Counted from the stretch's first letter, positions 1-8,626 are shown. The stretch: DNA of 64,000 nt from Flagellimonas profundi (GCF_017313275.1 NZ_JAFLNM010000001.1:310001-374000), one strand, 5' to 3'. Translations and numbers: made by a program. The notes: a model not told the origin generated them from the letters alone.

Positions 1-36
1 TGTCTCCATAGGTTGACTTTGTTTTTGGTCTGTCAT
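1..36 (-). CDS. Possible start of a gene running off the window edge
   Basis: On the minus strand an ATG at position 36 opens a frame that stays open to the window edge and reads MTDQKQSQPMET. It is preceded by an A-rich stretch, as is common for flavobacterial translation starts. Only 12 codons are visible, so no family can be named. The call rests on the position just downstream of the neighbouring esterase gene and on the open frame. It could be chance. Confidence 0.3.
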   Translation of the reverse strand, partial: MTDQKQSQPMET

Positions 37-149
37 CTTTTTTTTACTGGGGTTTTAATACGGCCTTTATGGATTTAATATCCAGTTATGTGTCTTGCCT
101 TGTTCAGATTTTTCAAGATGTCAAGGAAGCCTATCGGCAACCATGTTCA

Positions 150-1316
150 TCAGCTTTTCAGTTCCGATAATTTCATCAAGGCATGTTCGTTCTTTGGATT
201 CAGTTCAAGGGATTTTTCATAGTTGTCGATGGCCTTTTTCTTATCTCCAAGAGCTTCATAGGCTTCGCCCAGACTATCAAAAGCATTAAATGAGTTGGGG
301 AAATTCTCCGTATTCAGGATAAAGTATGACAAGGCCGTGGGTTTATCATGACTATTCCGACTTCGAAGCAAGCTATAACCAATTCGATTGACCAGTTGTT
401 CCGGTGGCCTAAAGTTCCAAGAAAGTCGTCTGGAAATCGACTGAAAATGCTGAATCAATTGTTCCTTGCTCTTCACCTCCCGATAAGATATTCCATAACC
501 TTCGAATATGTTGGAGATGCCATTGTAAAAAGCTATTGGTGGCACGGAAGCATGGTTTTCATTTTCAAAATATTCCATTTTGGCAGGAAAGACACCTTCA
601 CATTTGCTATTAAGCCCTTCAAATAATCTTACATGACGATCACGGTTTCTGATATTTCTCTTTCCCCAGTTCGCTGTGGCCAGATAAAAGTACCTTTTAA
701 AAGATCGATCGGTAACAGCTTCCAACTTTTTATCCATGGTTTCCGCATCCCATGTGCCAAAACTGGGATCCACTGCAATAAAAGCGCTAAAAAGGGATTT
801 TTCCTTCATATAGGCATGGGTGGTCAATAAAGCACTTAAGGAATGTCCAAAAAGAATTCGGTAAGGGGCGGTTCTATAATGGCTGTCCAATTCAGGAATC
901 AGTTCGTCTTCCAAAAAGCTCAGAAATTTTTTACCTCCCCCTGAATTGTTCTCTCTTACAGTAATGACTTTATCGGGGGTATAGTCCCTTCTACGATCTA
1001 CATTCGTGATACCTACCACGATCATTTCCGGAATTTTCCAACTTCGGTACGCATCCGAACTCAGATAATTTACAACCCCAGTTATACTTTTAAAATGTAT
1101 GTTCCCATCGAGAACCATGAGTACTGGATAGCGTTTGTGGGATGATTGGTCATCATTGTAAGAATCTGGCAGGCTGATCCAATACCCTCTGTCCTCATTC
1201 AAGATATTGGAGTGGAGCATATGTTTTGTACCCAACATAATGGATTCGGTATCCTGGGACTTGATCTGGCCAATGCCCATGCATAAAAAAAGTAATACAA
1301 TAAGGTTTTTGTTCAT
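150..1316 (-). CDS. Secreted alpha/beta-hydrolase esterase with C-terminal TPR
   Basis: The protein has 388 residues. Residues 1-20 form a signal peptide. An alpha/beta-hydrolase domain of the putative esterase (IroE/enterochelin esterase-like) type follows, with LMVLDG near residue 66 and the nucleophile elbow GHSLS at 157-161 (Ser159). A late NHAS motif probably supplies the catalytic His. The last 50 residues carry a tetratricopeptide repeat (AFDSLGEAYEALGDKKKAI). It is a paralogue of the gene at 57943-59172, with the same order of domains. Family knowledge suggests hydrolysis of an ester or siderophore-like substrate in the periplasm, but the substrate is not evident. The 3' end is close to a possible further minus-strand gene at the window edge. 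Confidence 0.8.
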   Translation of the reverse strand: MNKNLIVLLFLCMGIGQIKSQDTESIMLGTKHMLHSNILNEDRGYWISLPDSYNDDQSSHKRYPVLMVLDGNIHFKSITGVVNYLSSDAYRSWKIPEMIVVGITNVDRRRDYTPDKVITVRENNSGGGKKFLSFLEDELIPELDSHYRTAPYRILFGHSLSALLTTHAYMKEKSLFSAFIAVDPSFGTWDAETMDKKLEAVTDRSFKRYFYLATANWGKRNIRNRDRHVRLFEGLNSKCEGVFPAKMEYFENENHASVPPIAFYNGISNIFEGYGISYREVKSKEQLIQHFQSISRRLSWNFRPPEQLVNRIGYSLLRSRNSHDKPTALSYFILNTENFPNSFNAFDSLGEAYEALGDKKKAIDNYEKSLELNPKNEHALMKLSELKS

Positions 1317-1375
1317 TTGTTGATTTTTTAAAATCGGTATGGACCGTTGTTTTGCTCTTTGTTTTTTGAAAGACG

Positions 1376-2311
1376 TTATTGCTGCAAACGATACATCAGT
1401 TTGACATACCGTTCAATCTCAGTTTCAAAATCTTGATAAAGGGCTTTGTATTTTGGCGCCAGATCAGCCTTGACACGCAATAATGTTTGATTGGATTTCA
1501 TACCATTTTTATGGTCCGTAGAAACCTGCTTCCAAACAGTCGATAATAATTCCGTATCCCTGATTATTGCCTTTGCAGTCGTTGCTTTACCGTGTCCCGC
1601 TAAGACTATACTTGGGCTTAGATTTGCAATTTTATGAAGTGTATCAATCAAGTTTGGAACATTGCCGTGATCGGTAATCATGGGCATCCAATCGGAACTC
1701 ACTACATCTCCCCCGAATATAATTTTTTGTTCAGGCAACCAGATTAAAATATCCCCGGGTGAATGCGCCCCATTACTGAAAATAAATTCAACATCCACCC
1801 CTCCGAAATTACGTTTTTGTCCTTGATTTAATAATAGGTGGGGATACTTGAGTTGCGTGGTCCCGATTGTGCCATTGGTTACCTTGGCATAAAACTCAAC
1901 ATCCTCTTGACCATATTTTCTCATGGTTGCAACAGCTTGTTCACTTGCAATGATTTCAACTACGGTATCGGCAAATGCCGCATTGCCCAACCAATGATCT
2001 GCATGACTGTGCGAATTGACCACCCAACGGACAGGAAGGTCGGTAACCGTTTTAATGGCTTTTTTGATGTTGTTGCCTATCTTTTCCGATGAACCGGTAT
2101 CAAATAGGAGCACACCCGTTTGGGTGACAACAAAATGGACATTCGAATTCCAGCCCTTATTATCGGGGGTGGGCAATCCTATAGACGGTGAAACGATGCT
2201 ATACACGTTTTTGGCGATGGCGGTAACCACAAAACCGGATTGAATGTCCCTTGCCATGGAGTTTTGGATAATCAGCGGAAATATGCTGATAATGAAAAGG
2301 AGTTTTCTCAT
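1376..2311 (-). CDS. Periplasmic metallo-beta-lactamase-fold hydrolase
   Basis: From the chosen ATG at 2311 the protein has 311 residues and begins with a clear signal peptide (MRKLLFIISIFPLIIQNSMA). A longer in-frame start at 2410 would bury this signal and is not preferred. The zinc-binding motif HSHADH lies at residues 101-106. Later ligands are visible in the NGAHSPGD, FGGD and LAGHGK segments, so both metal sites look intact. The arrangement fits the broad subclass B-like/SoxH-type MBL hydrolases, whose members range from beta-lactamases to thioester and sulfur-compound hydrolases. The actual substrate cannot be told. The gene is separated by 59 bp from the esterase downstream and may be co-transcribed with it. 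Confidence 0.8.
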   Translation of the reverse strand: MRKLLFIISIFPLIIQNSMARDIQSGFVVTAIAKNVYSIVSPSIGLPTPDNKGWNSNVHFVVTQTGVLLFDTGSSEKIGNNIKKAIKTVTDLPVRWVVNSHSHADHWLGNAAFADTVVEIIASEQAVATMRKYGQEDVEFYAKVTNGTIGTTQLKYPHLLLNQGQKRNFGGVDVEFIFSNGAHSPGDILIWLPEQKIIFGGDVVSSDWMPMITDHGNVPNLIDTLHKIANLSPSIVLAGHGKATTAKAIIRDTELLSTVWKQVSTDHKNGMKSNQTLLRVKADLAPKYKALYQDFETEIERYVKLMYRLQQ

Positions 2312-2816
2312 TTGCTTTATGATCTTTTCATTTTTTGGTGTTTGCAATGGAGACTGTACAAAATCAAAAATGTTACAATGGAATCTTATAAAGATGATTA
2401 TCGGGCCCATTTTGGATCATAAGGGATTGGTATCTGATAACTCGACTTAAATCACCTATTTTTTGTTTTATATATAATTCATTTGGTATTAGAAAGTTAT
2501 ATAAGTAATACCCTGGTAACTTAAACAGGATCTACAAGTCCAATATAGTTCTATATTATTTTAGATGCCATTATAAGATTAAATAGGTAGCTTAATATTA
2601 ATTGAAATCATTTGAAAAATAATTGTCTACTTTTAATTTCAGAAGGATTAAAAATCACACGGGGATGTCCTATAAGGTATCCTTTTTTTAATCAATACCT
2701 CCAGACTTCCTGTCAATAGTGGGGTTCAGAGTTTAGGGTCTAATCGGGTCATGACTTTCTTGTTGAATATGAAAGGATTATCTTATTCTTAACTACCTTC
2801 GAGGGCAAACATCTTT
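2312..2816. other. Non-coding stretch of about 500 bp
   Basis: No convincing gene is seen here. The DNA is AT-rich and presumably holds the promoter of the minus-strand MBL hydrolase. One hairpin followed by a T-run is present at 2663-2689 on the plus strand. None of the TGAY-N4-RTCA boxes found further right occurs in it. Confidence 0.5.
2663..2689 (+). terminator. Orphan terminator-like hairpin
   Basis: A 7-bp stem (GGATGTC with GGTATCC, including two G-T pairs) closes a 6-nt loop and is followed by seven T residues. It faces the plus strand, where no upstream gene is apparent, so it may end a short unannotated RNA or be fortuitous. Confidence 0.3.
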
Positions 2817-3485
2817 TCACTCAAAAAACACCTTGTATTTTTTAAGGTTGTCGTTTATCATTTCCACAGTTAGCCTTGAGGTAATGGTGGCACCTGAAAT
2901 TCCATCGACTAGCTTGCTTCCAGGTATTATAATCTTACCATTTTGTTTTAATCCATAGGTATTCGTCGAAAAATTTACCTTGGTGCCCTCAAATTGACTT
3001 TCAAAGGTTGATAATGTAATAGCCGCACCATATCCTTCCGATTCCGCTACATGGTCAAACTCAACTTTTTTAATTTCCAAATTGCTTTTATCTATTAGAA
3101 AAACACCCCGGATGTTACCTCCAAAACCCTGGTTGGACATGATGATTAGAACTTCTTTACCTGTTTTAGTTCCAAAAATGGGGTAAACATCACTTTTTCC
3201 TGTTTTAGAAATTTTTTTAAATAAACTGATCGCGTTGGAAAAATCCACGTTTGCAACGTTTTTATTTTCATCAATGGCCCAGCAATGAATCCGATTCTCA
3301 ATATTGACCGAATCTGAAGGTGAAATACCTAAGTATTGTGCTATACTTTCCATTTCTTGAGATTGTTTGCGTGGTTTTTCAATTTCTATCGAAATTGGGT
3401 CAGGAGTACTCTTTTTATCCTGTTGCTTGCAGTTCCACATGCCAAGTAGAACTAGCGGAATTAAATATTTTGCTTTCATCTTCAT
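2817..3485 (-). CDS. NqrC/RnfG-like FMN-binding lipoprotein
   Basis: From the ATG at 3485 the protein has 222 residues. It starts with a lipoprotein-type signal (hydrophobic stretch to Cys19), and the earlier in-frame ATG at 3566 would place residues ahead of the signal. Near the C-terminus DGISGATITS (about residues 194-203) matches the motif whose Thr receives FMN through a phosphoester bond in NqrC, RnfG and NosR, a modification made by ApbE. A segment EGYGAAI resembles the GLG region of that family. No other Nqr or Rnf subunit is nearby, so this is a free-standing periplasmic flavoprotein. Its likely role is electron transfer, but the partner is unknown. An FNR-type box with a correctly spaced -7 element lies upstream at 3542-3584. 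Confidence 0.75.
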   Translation of the reverse strand: MKMKAKYLIPLVLLGMWNCKQQDKKSTPDPISIEIEKPRKQSQEMESIAQYLGISPSDSVNIENRIHCWAIDENKNVANVDFSNAISLFKKISKTGKSDVYPIFGTKTGKEVLIIMSNQGFGGNIRGVFLIDKSNLEIKKVEFDHVAESEGYGAAITLSTFESQFEGTKVNFSTNTYGLKQNGKIIIPGSKLVDGISGATITSRLTVEMINDNLKKYKVFFE

Positions 3486-3541
3486 ACGGTTTTGCTCGTT
3501 GTTTTTTAGGGTTTTCCCCAGCCTTTCCCCTTTTTCATTCT

Positions 3542-3584
3542 CAAATTTGGAAATATTGATGCACAAAAGGAATGATTACCATCA
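3542..3584 (-). promoter_or_regulatory. FNR-type box and -7 element for the FMN lipoprotein
   Basis: The palindrome TGATTACCATCA (3573-3584) is followed on the minus strand, after 23 bp, by CAAATTTG (3549 to 3542), close to the Bacteroidota -7 consensus TAnnTTTG. Read in the direction of transcription the box continues as TCATT, like most other boxes in this window. The predicted transcription start lies about 50 nt upstream of the ATG at 3485. Confidence 0.7.
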
Positions 3585-3676
3585 TATTGTGATATAGGTT
3601 TGATAATAGCAAGGCTTTTCTGCTTATAGCCTCATTGAATATTGATCGGGAAGCGCTGCACATTTGGTCATCGAGA

Positions 3677-3719
3677 TGATTTTGGTCATACTGAGCCTGT
3701 CGGGAAGGATTTAACTTTG
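3677..3719 (+). promoter_or_regulatory. FNR-type box and -7 element for the UbiB-like kinase
   Basis: TGATTTTGGTCA (3677-3688) is followed after 23 bp by TAACTTTG (3712-3719), a full match to TAnnTTTG. Together with the box at 3573 it forms a divergent promoter region between the FMN lipoprotein and the kinase gene at 3827. Confidence 0.75.
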
Positions 3720-3826
3720 AAATGAACAAAGGGGAAGGAGACATCGCATAAGGCGAGGTGACTTGTTAGTTCTGTCTTACCCTTCATAATGGCAAGGGAT
3801 GGAACCCAGAGGCAAAAAGCAGTACA

Positions 3827-5476
3827 ATGAATAGGAATACTACAAAACTAAACCGGTTTTTGAAGGTAACCTCGGTTTTTACCAAATATGGCTTTGAAAA
3901 TATATTGGCAAGTCAAAGCATTAAAAAATGGATTCCACAAAAGCTTCTTAAAAAGAATGAGAAAATAGAGAGACATCTTTCGTATTCGGTATATGAGCGT
4001 ATCAGAATGGCATTGGAAGAGTTGGGGCCCACTTATGTGAAATTGGGACAGTTGTTCAGTGATAGGGAAGATTTATTGCCAAAAGAACTCACTACAGAGC
4101 TAAAAAAACTACAGAGCAATGTAGGGCCACAAGCACTTGATGTAAGAAAGAAAATAGAGGAGGAACTTGGTATAATCCAGGAAGAACATTTTTCCTGGAT
4201 CGAAGAACATCCTTTTGCATCGGCGTCCATCGCGCAGGTATTTAAGGCGGAGCTGATAGATGGGACCAAAGTTGCCTTAAAAATAAAAAGGGAGCGGATT
4301 GCCCAAATTATTGAAGCAGACCTTTTGATCATGAAAGATGTGGCCAAGATTTTGGAGGATCAAAATGAAGAGATCAAGAAATTCAACCCAGTTCAAATGG
4401 TGTCGATTTTTGAAAGATCGATTCATCTTGAACTATCCTTTATGCACGAACGCGAGAATATTGATCGTTTTTCCAGAAATTTCGCAGAAGACCCAAGGAT
4501 TTATTGCCATAAAGTTTTCAACGAGCTTTCCAACAACAATATACTCTGTATGGAGTTCGTCGATGGCATAAGTGTTACGGATATTGAGGGTCTTGCACAA
4601 TTAGGAGCAGATCCAAAGACCGTGGCTCAAATCGGATTTGATCTTTACATGAAACAGGTGTTGGAGCATGGTTATTTTCATGCAGACCCACATCCAGGAA
4701 ATATCTTGGTAACGAATGAGGGAAAGCTCGCTTTTATAGACTTTGGAAATATGGGCACTCTAATGCCGTCGGATAAGGAACATTTGGAAGATTTTGTTCG
4801 TTATCTGGTCCAGCGGAATGCCAAAGGAATCATTACCACCCTCAAGAAAATGACCTTGCATAGGTCTATCGGTAACGAAAGGGAGCTTCAACGTGATATT
4901 TATCGGATTTTTGAAATAATCGATCAAGATTCCATTGGTAAAATTAATATTTCAAGTATCATAGGTGAGTTAAAATCAATTTTCCGAAAGAATGTCCTTG
5001 TATTTCCGGAGTATGTCTATTTGTTAATGAAAGGACTGGTTCAGATTGATGGGATTGGAAGAAAATTGGATTCTGATTTAAATTTTTATGATACTCTGGA
5101 GCCTTATGCGAAAAGAATTATCAAGAGAAGAATGTCACCATTACATAGAATTCGGGAGGGCTTTAAAAATATTGGCGAGCTATCGGAAACCTTGACGGAT
5201 ATTCCTGGTGAAGTTTTGGGTCTACTTCAGCAAGTCAAAGATGGGAACCTTAAGGTTTCACATCAAATAAAGGGATTGCCAGAAATGAAAAAAGCCATGG
5301 ATCGCCTGGTATTGGCCCTAATCATTTCTGCATTGTCTATAGGTTCTGCTATTTTGGTACTTGCCAATATGCCACCAAAGATTTTTGGGGTTCCCTTGCT
5401 GGGGCTTATCGGCTTTACGGCATCATTTTTAATCGGGCTATGGATTGTGGTGTCCATGTTGAAAAGGAAAAATTAA
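3827..5476 (+). CDS. ABC1/AarF/UbiB-family atypical kinase
   Basis: This is a 549-residue member of the UbiB/ADCK family. Visible signatures are the KxGQ motif (YVKLGQLFSDRED), the Ala-rich loop (FASASIAQVF) with the ATP-binding Lys in VALKIKR, the catalytic segment FHADPHPGNILV and the metal-binding IDFGNMG. Two hydrophobic segments at about 490-545 anchor the C-terminus in the membrane, as in UbiB. Known members support ubiquinone or menaquinone biosynthesis or lipid homeostasis by an ATPase or kinase activity. Here the gene stands alone behind an FNR-type promoter, which suggests a respiratory-quinone or membrane role under the same stress signal as the rest of the island. It converges with the exonuclease gene downstream. 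Confidence 0.85.
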   Translation: MNRNTTKLNRFLKVTSVFTKYGFENILASQSIKKWIPQKLLKKNEKIERHLSYSVYERIRMALEELGPTYVKLGQLFSDREDLLPKELTTELKKLQSNVGPQALDVRKKIEEELGIIQEEHFSWIEEHPFASASIAQVFKAELIDGTKVALKIKRERIAQIIEADLLIMKDVAKILEDQNEEIKKFNPVQMVSIFERSIHLELSFMHERENIDRFSRNFAEDPRIYCHKVFNELSNNNILCMEFVDGISVTDIEGLAQLGADPKTVAQIGFDLYMKQVLEHGYFHADPHPGNILVTNEGKLAFIDFGNMGTLMPSDKEHLEDFVRYLVQRNAKGIITTLKKMTLHRSIGNERELQRDIYRIFEIIDQDSIGKINISSIIGELKSIFRKNVLVFPEYVYLLMKGLVQIDGIGRKLDSDLNFYDTLEPYAKRIIKRRMSPLHRIREGFKNIGELSETLTDIPGEVLGLLQQVKDGNLKVSHQIKGLPEMKKAMDRLVLALIISALSIGSAILVLANMPPKIFGVPLLGLIGFTASFLIGLWIVVSMLKRKN

Positions 5477-5527
5477 AAATACTTTCTTACAGTTGGCCGT
5501 GGCCATTTTGCAAATAGCATACTTGAA

Positions 5528-6292
5528 TCATACATCGATTTCCAAAAGTATAGGACAATGATCGGAGCCAAGGATCTCGGATAATATGTTGATAGCTGTT
5601 ATCTTGGGTAACAATGTAGAGCTGACCAAAAAATAGTCTATGCGCCAACCGATATTCCGTTCCCGCGCCTTAAAGCGATAACTCCAATAGGTATAGGCCA
5701 CTTTATCTGGGTGCCGCTTACGAAAAACATCCACAAATCCAGCATTGAGAAAATTGTCCATACCATCGATTTCAATTTGCGTGTAGCCTGCTGTCTTGTT
5801 GTAATTGGCCTTGTCGTTCTTTAAGTCCATGGCCTGGTGTGCTACATTAAAATCACCACAGACTATTACCGGTTTCGTGGCTTCCAATTCTTTTAGGTAG
5901 TTTAGAAAATCCATATCCCAGGTCTTACGATAGTCCAACCGGTCCAGTTTTTGTCCCGAATTTGGGACATAGACATTAACAAGGTAGCATTGATCGTATT
6001 CGGCACATTGCACCCTTCCCTCGTAATCGTGCTCAGGATTTCCCATATCGTTATGGAAGGTCAAGGGATTTTTTTTACTCAGAATCGCGGTACCTGAATA
6101 TCCCTTTTTAAGGGCCGAGTTGGAGTACAGTGTATAACCAGTTAAAACGGACAGTTCCTTTTCCGTTTCTTGATCTTGCGCCTTGGTCTCTTGAATACAG
6201 ATGATATCCGGGTCCAGTTGCTCGATATTCTTTATGAAATCTTTTTTCATAATGGCCCTAATCCCGTTTACGTTCCAGGAAAGAATCTTCAT
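5528..6292 (-). CDS. xth: Exodeoxyribonuclease III / AP endonuclease
   Basis: The 254-residue protein is a full-length endonuclease/exonuclease/phosphatase-family DNA repair enzyme. In order it shows MKILSWNVNGIRA, the metal-binding Glu in IQETKAQ, NVYVPNSG, the catalytic GDFNVAH and the terminal GSDHCPI with the active-site Asp-His. It cleaves abasic sites and removes nucleotides 3' to 5'. The length is typical for the family. No FNR-type box was seen upstream, so it is probably a housekeeping gene lying between island units. Confidence 0.92.
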   Translation of the reverse strand: MKILSWNVNGIRAIMKKDFIKNIEQLDPDIICIQETKAQDQETEKELSVLTGYTLYSNSALKKGYSGTAILSKKNPLTFHNDMGNPEHDYEGRVQCAEYDQCYLVNVYVPNSGQKLDRLDYRKTWDMDFLNYLKELEATKPVIVCGDFNVAHQAMDLKNDKANYNKTAGYTQIEIDGMDNFLNAGFVDVFRKRHPDKVAYTYWSYRFKARERNIGWRIDYFLVSSTLLPKITAINILSEILGSDHCPILLEIDV

Positions 6293-6486
6293 ATCCGTTT
6301 ATTTTAACCTAAATATAGCGGATTGAAAGCATCTTGTAAAAACCTGCGGGACAAACTTAAAGGGGATACCAAAGCACATCATTTTTCAATGGAGTATGGC
6401 TGGCAAGAAAATATACCCATATCACCAATCTGATACCTTTTACATCAAAAAATATTTAAGCTATTATCGTTTAATTTGATGGAGGT

Positions 6487-6529
6487 TGACCGGCATCATT
6501 TTCAATTCACAGTAGGCACCATAACTTGC
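6487..6529 (+). promoter_or_regulatory. FNR-type box and -7 element for the 6551 lipoprotein
   Basis: TGACCGGCATCA (6487-6498), followed by TT, stands 23 bp before TAACTTGC (6522-6529). The transcription start would be about 20 nt upstream of the ATG at 6551. Confidence 0.8.
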
Positions 6530-6550
6530 ATTTAGATAAAAATAGATGTT

Positions 6551-7180
6551 ATGAGAAAAATAGTTGCATGGTGCTTGGTCCTGTTGCTGGCCTCATGCTC
6601 AAGCACTCGATTTGTTGATAGCTGGAAGAATAACGAAGTTACTGTATTCAGCCCCAAAAAGCTGTTGGTCATTGGTATTACCGATAACCTGACGGCCAGG
6701 AAAATCTTTGAGGAAGAGTTGCGATTGGCATTCATCAGGAAAGGCATAAATGCATTTGAGAGTACCGAAATCATTGATGAATCATTTTCGGATACCAAAA
6801 GGTCGGAGGAGGAAATACAAGAAATGACGGATGAAATAATAGAGCAAGGTTTTGATGCGGTGGCCATAACGGCCATTAAAGGAGTGGACGATAAAGTGGA
6901 TTATCGTTCCGATTATTATGATATAAGATATGGTTGGTATCGTTTTGGGCGATATTGGTATTTATATCAGGATGTGTACCATACTCCAGGATATTATTCC
7001 CAATATAAGGTCTATCATGTAGAAACCGCAGTATATGACCTCCTTGGGGAGGAAAATCAAACTTTGGTCTGGGTAGGCTCTTTTGATATTATGGACCCAA
7101 CAAGTATAACCATCACAGTCGATGATTATGTAGAACGCATAATAAAACAGATGGAACGGGATGGCCTGCTGTTAAAGTAA
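6551..7180 (+). CDS. Tyr-rich lipoprotein of unknown function
   Basis: The 209-residue protein starts with a lipoprotein signal peptide ending in LLASCSS (Cys16). A mixed alpha/beta region follows that contains KLLVIGITDN and FDAVAITAIKG, and then a very Tyr-rich segment (about residues 117-160) with repeated YDIRYGW and YWYLYQD-like stretches. The fold may resemble the DUF4136-type lipoproteins that assemble at the outer membrane, but no family can be assigned with certainty. It is a single-gene unit directly behind a strong FNR-type promoter, so it probably belongs to the stress response of this island. Confidence 0.7.
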   Translation: MRKIVAWCLVLLLASCSSTRFVDSWKNNEVTVFSPKKLLVIGITDNLTARKIFEEELRLAFIRKGINAFESTEIIDESFSDTKRSEEEIQEMTDEIIEQGFDAVAITAIKGVDDKVDYRSDYYDIRYGWYRFGRYWYLYQDVYHTPGYYSQYKVYHVETAVYDLLGEENQTLVWVGSFDIMDPTSITITVDDYVERIIKQMERDGLLLK

Positions 7181-7209
7181 TGGAGGCTGTTCGCTGCCAA
7201 TAAGGCCAA

Positions 7210-7252
7210 TGATTTAGGTCATTTGAAGTAATAAGTACATTACGGATATTTA
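7210..7252 (+). promoter_or_regulatory. FNR-type box for the sigma-like gene operon
   Basis: TGATTTAGGTCA (7210-7221), followed by TT, stands 23 bp before GATATTTA (7245-7252). This -7 element is the weakest of the set. A shifted reading, TATTTAG at 7247, is also possible. The operon start codon is at 7281. Confidence 0.6.
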
Positions 7253-7280
7253 GTTGTTGATAATAATAATCTCATGTACT

Positions 7281-8057
7281 ATGGAAAAGATTAAAGTAGA
7301 TAATTGGCAAGAGCTTCCCTTTCAGGAAAGGGTGGCAGAAGCTTTTTCGGAATTGAGACAACTGAAACAGCAAGGTGACACGCGTGCCTTTGGCAACCTT
7401 CTTATTGCCATTTTGCCCGAAGTGAGAAGCTATATGACAAAAAGGTTCAATACCGCCTTGGGAAAAGGAATGCTCCCCAAAGGAAAATACAAGATTGATG
7501 ATTTTATCGATCAGCTCTTTTTGGAAGCGTTTGAGCATTTTGATGAGGTGACCAATAAATGGGACCTAAATCCATGGCTTTTTAAAAAGGCGGATATGCT
7601 TTTGGATGAAGTGATCGAGGAAGAGGAGTTCGACGAGGTTTTCTTTGAGAACATTGATACGTATTCAAAGTTGGAATGGAAATCAATGGAGGAAAAGTTC
7701 AGTACGGATGGTGATGGTGACTATGTGATGTTGGAAGAATTGGATGATATCTCCTACCATGGGCGTGATTATTTGCTCAAGAATATTTTTCTTGACGAGG
7801 ACAAAAAAGACCTCATGGCAAAACTTGATCGACAACAGGAAAGGGACACCATTGCCAAGCATATTGATTTGGTACTTTACCATATGTCAGAAAAGATGCA
7901 GTCCATTTACCAACTTTATGCGGAACAAAGGTTTGGTATACGTGAAATCGCCGGAATCAAGAATATTTCGGTAGAGGAGGTACAACAGCTTTTAAACAAG
8001 GCCAAGGAGCATTTGGAAAGCAGCTTATATTACAGGTTTTTAACGGATAATGTTTAA
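7281..8057 (+). CDS. Sigma-70-like protein (region 4 HTH), divergent
   Basis: From the ATG at 7281 the protein has 258 residues. An upstream in-frame ATG at 7254 adds only a hydrophobic nonapeptide and is less likely. The C-terminal 65 residues (MSEKMQSIYQLYAEQRF then IREIAGIKNISVEEVQQLL) look like sigma region 4 with its helix-turn-helix. The N-terminal part (IDDFIDQLFLEAFEHF) resembles a degenerate region 2. The middle is unusually acidic. It could be an alternative sigma factor of the ECF kind or a sigma-derived regulator. No anti-sigma gene lies nearby. It is followed after 5 bp by a small helical protein and is probably co-transcribed with it. Confidence 0.6.
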   Translation: MEKIKVDNWQELPFQERVAEAFSELRQLKQQGDTRAFGNLLIAILPEVRSYMTKRFNTALGKGMLPKGKYKIDDFIDQLFLEAFEHFDEVTNKWDLNPWLFKKADMLLDEVIEEEEFDEVFFENIDTYSKLEWKSMEEKFSTDGDGDYVMLEELDDISYHGRDYLLKNIFLDEDKKDLMAKLDRQQERDTIAKHIDLVLYHMSEKMQSIYQLYAEQRFGIREIAGIKNISVEEVQQLLNKAKEHLESSLYYRFLTDNV

Positions 8058-8062
8058 ACAAA

Positions 8063-8461
8063 ATGGAACGAAACCCCAATACGGAACTATTGCTGGAAGC
8101 CAGTTTGGACAGCCTACACCGGGAGAGTAGGGAATGGCTCGAGACCGTTGCCTTTTGGAAGGACGAGACCCGTTTTTTCAGGGATTTGTTGGAAAATAAA
8201 AAGAAAAGCTTTGGGAACTTGTCCGAGTATGGAAAAATCCTTGAGGATTTAAATCAGCTCCACGAAGGTTTATATGATTACTTGGTCGATGATATTTCAG
8301 AACATGAAATATTTTTGGGTAAGGTGTTGAAAACGGAAAAGGGCATTGCGGATGCCGAATATCGTGAGAAACATCAAAAACTGAAATCAAGGATGGATGT
8401 TTTCGAACGGGATTTCAGGGCCTTCAAAAGGATGGTGTTCGGTTATGTAAAAGCATTGTAA
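8063..8461 (+). CDS. Small helical protein, paralogue of the 12987 gene product
   Basis: The 132-residue protein is predicted to be almost wholly alpha-helical and charged. The N-terminal pattern W-L-x-x-x-x-FWKDETRFFRDLL and the C-terminal FERDFRAFKRMVFGYV are shared in outline with the protein at 12987-13436 (W-L-x-DLYFYRDDLRFLHHLI and FVKDFRVHRKSVFE). The two are therefore probably distant paralogues within the island. No signal peptide is present, so it should be cytoplasmic. It starts 5 bp after the sigma-like gene. The function is unknown, and an interaction partner of the sigma-like protein is one guess. Confidence 0.6.
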   Translation: MERNPNTELLLEASLDSLHRESREWLETVAFWKDETRFFRDLLENKKKSFGNLSEYGKILEDLNQLHEGLYDYLVDDISEHEIFLGKVLKTEKGIADAEYREKHQKLKSRMDVFERDFRAFKRMVFGYVKAL

Positions 8462-8626
8462 CAAGGATGCTGTTGCAAAGAACTATTTGATTCCAAGAAA
8501 AATCAAAAGCCGATTTCAAGTGGATTTACGACTTTGTGAAAGTCAGTATCAAGTGCAGGGATGATCAAACACGTACCATTGGATGTAAAAAATAAACCAG
8601 ACTTTGCATTTCCAAAGTTTCGATGG

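Noticed and set aside
3684..3706. Sequence GGTCATACTGAGCCTGTCGG, resembling a dispersed intergenic repeat often seen in flavobacteria
   Set aside because: It occurs once in the window and overlaps the FNR-type box and spacer of the UbiB promoter, so no repeat can be supported here.
3541..3744. Minus-strand open frame of 67 codons
   Set aside because: It overlaps both divergent FNR-type promoters and the FMN lipoprotein leader, and its composition shows no protein-like pattern.
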